A stretch of DNA of 11,940 nt. It comes from CAWJEL01 sp964647255. GTDB lineage: Bacteria > Chloroflexota > Anaerolineae > CG2-30-64-16. Below the pieces are notes generated by a model that was given only the letters and a program-made list of their open reading frames with translations, searched no databases and had not been told where the DNA came from. Each line of letters opens with the position of its first letter. The stretch's first letter is position 1. Positions 8,756 to 11,940 of the stretch are shown here, piece by piece. Both the position numbers and the translations under genes were made by a program. The stretch covers positions 1-11,940 of the forward strand of contig CAZYGI010000099.1 of assembly GCA_964647255.1 (NCBI GenBank). The letters are read 5' to 3'.

Positions 8756-9802
8756 TCAGGAGAGCATGTCGTCAATCATCTGGCGCATCGTGGCGACGTC
8801 CAGATCTTTTTTGTCCAGGAAGGCTGCCGCGCCGGCTTCCATGCCCAGCCGACGAAATTCCCGGTCGGGATACGCGCTGATCAGGATGACGCGCGCCTGG
8901 GGCTGCAACGCCTTGATGCGCCGGGCGCAGCGGATGCCGTCCTCCTCGCCGAGGATCACATCAATCAGCGCGAGTTGGGGCGCAGTCTGTTCGACCAGGC
9001 GCACGGCCTCATGGGTGTTCTCGGCTTCATAGACGGTGGCCTGCGGATAGGCGCGGTCCACCATGCGGCGCAACTGGCTGCGGTACCGCGCGTTGTCGTC
9101 CACCAGCAGCGCGGTGAGTTTGCTATGGGCGAGCAGCTCAGGGATCCCCGCAATCATCGCGGCACCGGGCGCATTCAACGTCTCGGGATGCTCGGCCAGG
9201 TAATGCACAGCCTCCAGCCGGCTCTGGACGTTGAGCTGCCGGTAGATGCGGGTCAGATGGTTTTCGATGGTCTTGACGCTCAGCCCGGTCTCTCGGGCCA
9301 GGCTTTGGTTGTCATAACCCTGAGCCAACAGCCGCAGGATCTCGCGCTGGCGGTCGGTGAGGCCCGATGCCGGCGCCACGAAGTCGGAGTAGCTCAGCAG
9401 CTTGTTGATCAGGGGGCCGGAGATCCACCGTTCACCGGCCAGCACGCGCTGCACGGCGAGCTTCAGATCGCTGAGCGGTTGGTCCTTGAGGTGATAGCCG
9501 TTGACGCCCACGCCCAGCAAGCCCTGCACGTAGGCATCATCGTCGTACGCGCTGACGACCAGGATCTTCATCGTCGGATAGTTGGCGCGGATTTGGCGGG
9601 TGGCGGCCACGGGCTCGAAGTCCGGCATCGTCACGTCAATCACCAGCAGATCGGGCCGCACCTCGTCCAGTGTGGTGGCCAGCGCTCGGCCATCGCCTAC
9701 TTCCGCGACGACCTCCAGGTTGGCCAGGTCCTGCAGGGCGTTGCGGATCCCCGACCTCACGATGGCATGATCATCTGCGAGCAGAACGCGTATTTTGGAC
9801 AT
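8756..9802 (-). CDS. response regulator with REC-LuxR HTH-REC architecture
   Basis: This 348-residue protein carries two receiver domains around a DNA-binding domain. REC1 is residues 1-120: acidic pair Asp10-Asp11, phospho-acceptor Asp56 in LLVIDV, Ser84, Lys106. A GerE/LuxR-type HTH occupies about 145-205 (GLTDRQREILRLLAQGYDNQ, then SVKTIENHLTRIYRQL). REC2 is about 228-348: Asp235-Asp236, Asp281 in ALIDVI, Ser309, Lys331. Both receivers keep all key residues. The N-terminal half is a normal NarL/LiaR-type regulator, the usual partner of HisKA_3 kinases, and the ABC-kinase two genes downstream is the obvious partner. It starts the operon and is divergent from the binding-protein gene at 9971. 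The promoter puts the transcript start at the ATG and no ribosome binding site is visible, so translation is probably leaderless. Likely DNA targets are the GGGGAAATCCCC palindromes (inference). Confidence 0.9.
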   Translation of the reverse strand: MSKIRVLLADDHAIVRSGIRNALQDLANLEVVAEVGDGRALATTLDEVRPDLLVIDVTMPDFEPVAATRQIRANYPTMKILVVSAYDDDAYVQGLLGVGVNGYHLKDQPLSDLKLAVQRVLAGERWISGPLINKLLSYSDFVAPASGLTDRQREILRLLAQGYDNQSLARETGLSVKTIENHLTRIYRQLNVQSRLEAVHYLAEHPETLNAPGAAMIAGIPELLAHSKLTALLVDDNARYRSQLRRMVDRAYPQATVYEAENTHEAVRLVEQTAPQLALIDVILGEEDGIRCARRIKALQPQARVILISAYPDREFRRLGMEAGAAAFLDKKDLDVATMRQMIDDMLS

Positions 9803-9808
9803 GCGGGA

Positions 9809-9837
9809 ATTATAACATTGTTACCGGCCCATGCCAA
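9809..9837 (-). promoter_or_regulatory. strong sigma70-type promoter of the regulator operon, probably leaderless
   Basis: The -35 box TTGGCA (9837-9832) and the perfect -10 box TATAAT (9814-9809) are 17 nt apart on the minus strand. The usual 7-nt step to the start falls on the A of the ATG at 9802. The 6 nt between the -10 and the ATG contain no ribosome binding site. Confidence 0.7.
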
Positions 9838-9878
9838 CGGCTCTCGTCCGGAGGAAATGAGGCAAAACCCGCAGGGGC

Positions 9879-9894
9879 GATAGGGGAAATCCCC
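9879..9894. promoter_or_regulatory. operator-like palindrome GATAGGGGAAATCCCC (copy 2)
   Basis: This is identical over 16 nt to 526-541 and in the same orientation. Its TAGGGG starts 72 nt from the last base of the regulator's -10 box, exactly as copy 1 does from its promoter. It centres about 72 nt upstream of the predicted plus-strand start for the binding-protein gene. The sequences between motif and promoter are otherwise unrelated in the two places. Confidence 0.6.
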
Positions 9895-9923
9895 CCGGTG
9901 AAAACTCGCGGCCCGGGGCGCCC

Positions 9924-9952
9924 TTGTGGAGAAGCGCTGTTCGTAGTATATT
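9924..9952 (+). promoter_or_regulatory. candidate promoter of the RbsB-like gene
   Basis: TTGTGG (9924-9929), a 17-nt spacer and TATATT (9947-9952) give a plausible promoter with a start near 9959. The leader would be only about 12 nt and the GGGAGG ribosome site (9958-9963) would begin at or just before the start, so the true start may be slightly upstream. Confidence 0.45.
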
Positions 9953-9970
9953 CGGGCGGGAGGCGAATGC

Positions 9971-10999
9971 ATGAAACACCGTTGGGCGAACGTGACATGG
10001 CTGCTCCTGCCGGCGCTGGTCTTGGCCGCCTGCGTGCCGGTGGCGCCGGCGAGCGCACCGCCAAAGGCGATCCGGATCGTCGTCATCGGCAAGTCGGTGA
10101 ACCCGTATTGGTCCAGCATCGAGAAGGGTGTGCAGGCCGCCGGCAAGCAGTTGGGGGTCGAAACGATTTTCTTTGTGCCGCCGAAGGAGGATGTCGCCGC
10201 GCAGATTCAGACGATGGAGACGTACGTGTCGCAAAGGGTCACAGGCATCGCCATTGCGCCGTCGAACCCGGAGGCGCTGGAGCGAGTGATGCGGCAGGCC
10301 GTCAACGCTGGAATTTATGTCACGACGTTGGACACGCCCCCGGTGGAAGGCAGCGCCGCCAGCGCCTACATCGGCACCGACAACTACGCCGCCGGCCAGA
10401 TCGCCGGCCAAACGCTGGCGCGGCTTCTGCCGGACGGCGGCAAGGTGGGCATCGTGCGGGGCTCCGATACGGCGCTCAACGCTTTGCAGCGCACTGCGGG
10501 ATTCCTGGCCGCAATTGCCGGCACGGGCATCGAGGCGCTGCCGCCGGTGAACGATCAAGAGGACGCGGCCACCGCGTTGGAGATGGCGAACACGCTGATT
10601 TCAGCCCATCCCGATCTGGCCGGCGCGTACGGGGTGTACGCGTACAACGGCCCGGCATGGGCGACCGCGCTCAAAGAGGCGAAAGCCATCGGCCGGATCA
10701 AAGTTGTCTGCTTCGACACCACGACCGACACCATCAACGGGATCAAGACCGGGGTCATCCATGCCACAGTGGCGCAGCGCGAGTATGACATGGGCTACAA
10801 GTCGGTGCAGCTCATCAAGCTGATGGCGGAGAAGGGCGCGCCGGCCGCGCTGAACGAAATGGGCGCGGTGGATGGCGTGATTAACACGGGCGTGGATGTC
10901 GTCACCGCGGCGACGCTGAAGGCGTATGAGGATGCGCTTGACGCCAGGGGCATCCCGCACGAGTGGACCACCCAGGGCTGGACGCCGCCTTTGCAGTAA
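9971..10999 (+). CDS. RbsB-like sugar-binding lipoprotein of the transporter-kinase cluster
   Basis: This 342-residue type I periplasmic-binding-fold protein has GGGAGG 7 nt before its ATG. A short signal peptide ends in the lipobox LAAC (Cys21). The mature fold begins at IRIVVIGKSVNPYWSSIEKG (34-53). It continues with the first-lobe segment VTGIAIAPSNPEAL (90-103), the hinge-side YIGTDNYAAGQIAG (133-146), IVRGSDTALN (161-170), VCFDTTTDTINGI (246-258) and the late segment HATVAQREYDMGYKSV (264-279). These are typical of ribose/galactose-type and related binding proteins. It is divergent from the response regulator and is the only binding-protein gene next to the RbsC-type permease and ABC-kinase, so it probably presents ligand to that permease. 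A G-rich hairpin follows. The ligand cannot be read from the sequence. Confidence 0.88.
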   Translation: MKHRWANVTWLLLPALVLAACVPVAPASAPPKAIRIVVIGKSVNPYWSSIEKGVQAAGKQLGVETIFFVPPKEDVAAQIQTMETYVSQRVTGIAIAPSNPEALERVMRQAVNAGIYVTTLDTPPVEGSAASAYIGTDNYAAGQIAGQTLARLLPDGGKVGIVRGSDTALNALQRTAGFLAAIAGTGIEALPPVNDQEDAATALEMANTLISAHPDLAGAYGVYAYNGPAWATALKEAKAIGRIKVVCFDTTTDTINGIKTGVIHATVAQREYDMGYKSVQLIKLMAEKGAPAALNEMGAVDGVINTGVDVVTAATLKAYEDALDARGIPHEWTTQGWTPPLQ

Positions 11000-11019
11000 G
11001 CACACGAAGGTGGATTTCA

Positions 11020-11058
11020 AGGGGTGTTTTGGGGCGGGCAACCCCCCCAAACACCCCT
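11020..11058 (+). terminator. hairpin after the RbsB-like gene
   Basis: AGGGGTGTTTTGGGG (11020-11034) pairs with CCCCAAACACCCCT (11045-11058), with one unpaired T, 20 nt after the stop codon. What follows is AT-rich (ATCATTATAA) but not a T-run. A related hairpin lies across the gap at 11147-11184. Confidence 0.5.
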
Positions 11059-11106
11059 GAACAATCATTATAACCCCCGGGGGGCCCGGGCCGGGCCGCC
11101 CCCCAG

Positions 11107-11116
11107 NNNNNNNNNN
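11107..11116. other. assembly gap (10 N) in a low-quality G/C-run region
   Basis: Ten N lie between two G/C homopolymer-rich, mutually similar flanks (about 11020-11106 and 11140-11196). The true length of the missing DNA is unknown, and the runs of C at 11163-11174 look like sequencing or repeat-collapse trouble. Confidence 0.9.
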
Positions 11117-11146
11117 TGTGCATTACCCACCCTCTGTTGTATTTAT

Positions 11147-11184
11147 GGGGTTTTTTGGGCCGCCCCCCCCCCCCAAAACACCCC
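11147..11184 (-). terminator. hairpin after the minus-strand gene at the right edge
   Basis: On the minus strand, 13 nt past the stop codon (11199-11197), GGGGTGTTTTGGGG pairs with CCCAAAAAACCCC with one mismatch and a C/G-run loop. It mirrors the plus-strand hairpin at 11020-11058, as expected for convergent genes. The long homopolymer in the loop makes its exact sequence doubtful. Confidence 0.4.
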
Positions 11185-11196
11185 TTATCATTCATT

Positions 11197-11940
11197 CTAC
11201 CCCCGATGGTGCAGCGCCTGCGCGGCCACGAAGCTCAACCCGTGTTCCGTTAACGCACGCGCGGTGCGGTTGAGCGCGTCGTGCTTGTCCAGGTAGTTGC
11301 GCAGCAAGTGCGGCATGTCGCCGGCAGCTTCGACCTCGTCCTTCGCCCGGAAATAGTCCAGGATGTCGGATGTGTGGCCGCGGGTCTGCTCCACGTCCGG
11401 GTCGCCGCCTTCGTGCTTGGCCGAGATGTTGGGGACGTGGTCGGCCAGGACGACAAGCTCGTCCCGCCGATTGTACGGCTGGAGCACGACGCTGCGGTAC
11501 GCCTCGGTGATGTGGTGCTCGATGCGCACGACATCTTCGAAGCCCAGCGCCCGGCGCACCTCCGCGGTGATCTCGATGGTCTCGTTGTTCACCGAGTTGC
11601 TCAGGTTGAAGCCGATGAGCGGACAGGTGCCATCGTCGCGGGAGAAAAGCTTGGCGCCGAGCAGCGTCCAGAGCGCGGCGTACGGGTTGTCGTTGCCCAT
11701 GAAGACGCTGATTTTGAACTCGTTGTCCACCCCCAGCTTGTGCAGCAGATAGCCCGCCAGCACGGTGCCGGGGTTGATGTTCAACGCCTGCTTCATGCCG
11801 TAGGTGGTGTAGTAGTAGAGGTACTCGTCCACCCACTTCAGCACGTGGTCGTTCGGCTGCCCGACGCCGCCGAAGTAGCCGGTGATCGTCGCCGGCCCGC
11901 CCAGGTGGACGTTGGAGCCGTCGGTGCCCTTGGTGTCCAG
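11197..11940 (-). CDS. unrecognised cytoplasmic protein, C-terminal 247 residues (start outside the window)
   Basis: The reading frame is open from the window edge to the TAG at 11199-11197. The visible start-like GTG at 11844 is internal, because the frame continues upstream with LDTKGTDGSNVHLGGPATI and GYFGGVGQPNDH. The part seen has no signal peptide or membrane segment. It contains a Gly-rich N-terminal stretch, INPGTVLAGYLLHKLGVDN, VFMGNDNPYAALWTLLGAKL, a segment GFNLSNSVNNETIEI, IEHHITEAYRSVVLQPYNRR, and an acidic C-terminal part with helix-rich LLRNYLDKHDALNRTARAL. The alternating hydrophobic strands and conserved-looking Asn/His/Glu residues suggest an enzyme, perhaps an alpha/beta barrel, but I cannot place it in a family. 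It converges on the RbsB-like gene and is probably unrelated to it. Confidence 0.75.
   Translation of the reverse strand: MDTKGTDGSNVHLGGPATITGYFGGVGQPNDHVLKWVDEYLYYYTTYGMKQALNINPGTVLAGYLLHKLGVDNEFKISVFMGNDNPYAALWTLLGAKLFSRDDGTCPLIGFNLSNSVNNETIEITAEVRRALGFEDVVRIEHHITEAYRSVVLQPYNRRDELVVLADHVPNISAKHEGGDPDVEQTRGHTSDILDYFRAKDEVEAAGDMPHLLRNYLDKHDALNRTARALTEHGLSFVAAQALHHRG

Larger units (their letters stand above)
9803..9970. promoter_or_regulatory. divergent control region between regulator and binding-protein genes
   Basis: This 168-nt region contains a minus-strand promoter for the regulator operon (9809-9837), one operator-like palindrome (9879-9894) and a plus-strand promoter (9924-9952). A regulator bound at the single palindrome could act on both directions. 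Confidence 0.6.

Noticed and set aside
7698..9032. Long plus-strand reading frame opposite the permease and regulator (444 codons)
   Set aside because: It spans two real minus-strand genes and their junction, is low in hydrophobic pattern and matches no family; a shadow frame.
8744..9883. Long plus-strand reading frame opposite the response regulator
   Set aside because: Antisense of a gene with complete REC and HTH motifs; it would also cover the divergent promoter.

Overview
The window is GC-rich bacterial DNA holding two linked sugar ABC transport/sensing clusters, a fragment of a third transport gene and one unrecognised gene. The style of the lipoproteins (a lipobox Cys followed by a Pro/Thr/Ala linker with TPTPAP-like runs), the xylF-xylG-xylH family genes and an ABC ATPase fused to a HisKA_3-type kinase all suggest a Chloroflexota bacterium (Anaerolineae or Chloroflexia). 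That assignment is an inference from style, not from a marker gene. The assembly is a draft: there is an N gap at 5345-5441 inside a gene and another at 11107-11116 in a poor-looking G/C-run region.

Layout, right to left on the minus strand. A response regulator (8756-9802, REC-HTH-REC), an RbsC-type permease (7710-8726) and an ABC ATPase-histidine kinase fusion (6091-7713) form a tight operon. The regulator appears to be read from a leaderless promoter. Divergent from it, on the plus strand, is an RbsB-like lipoprotein binding protein (9971-10999). Together these four genes look like a sugar transporter whose ATPase subunit has become a sensor kinase. Downstream on the minus strand, with its own promoter, comes a xylose/multiple-sugar operon: binding protein (4768-5753), ATPase (2020-4581) and permease (665-1891), ended by tandem hairpins at 620-638 and 567-605. 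Beyond it, another promoter reads a second xylF-like gene that leaves the window at base 1. At the right edge, an unrecognised minus-strand gene (11197-11940, start outside) converges on the plus-strand binding protein.

Two features stand out. First, the ATPase at 2020-4581 is 853 residues instead of about 500. Between its two ATPase domains it carries a complete sugar-binding-protein domain in circularly permuted order (C-terminal part first, then N-terminal part), all in frame. This is either a new domain architecture or a very unlikely chimera. Second, the 16-nt near-palindrome GATAGGGGAAATCCCC occurs twice, in the same orientation and at exactly the same distance (72 nt) upstream of the -10 box of two minus-strand promoters: that of the response regulator and that of the xylF-like gene at the left edge. 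The second copy also lies upstream of the divergent binding protein. It is a good candidate for the operator of this regulator.

Working model (inference): the RbsB-like protein and RbsC-like permease detect an external sugar. The ABC domain passes permease state to the kinase, the kinase phosphorylates the regulator, and the regulator acts at the GGGGAAATCCCC sites to control itself, the sensor binding protein and the downstream xylF-like transporter. The logic resembles the known XylFII-LytS/YesN control of xylFGH in clostridia, but uses a different sensor.
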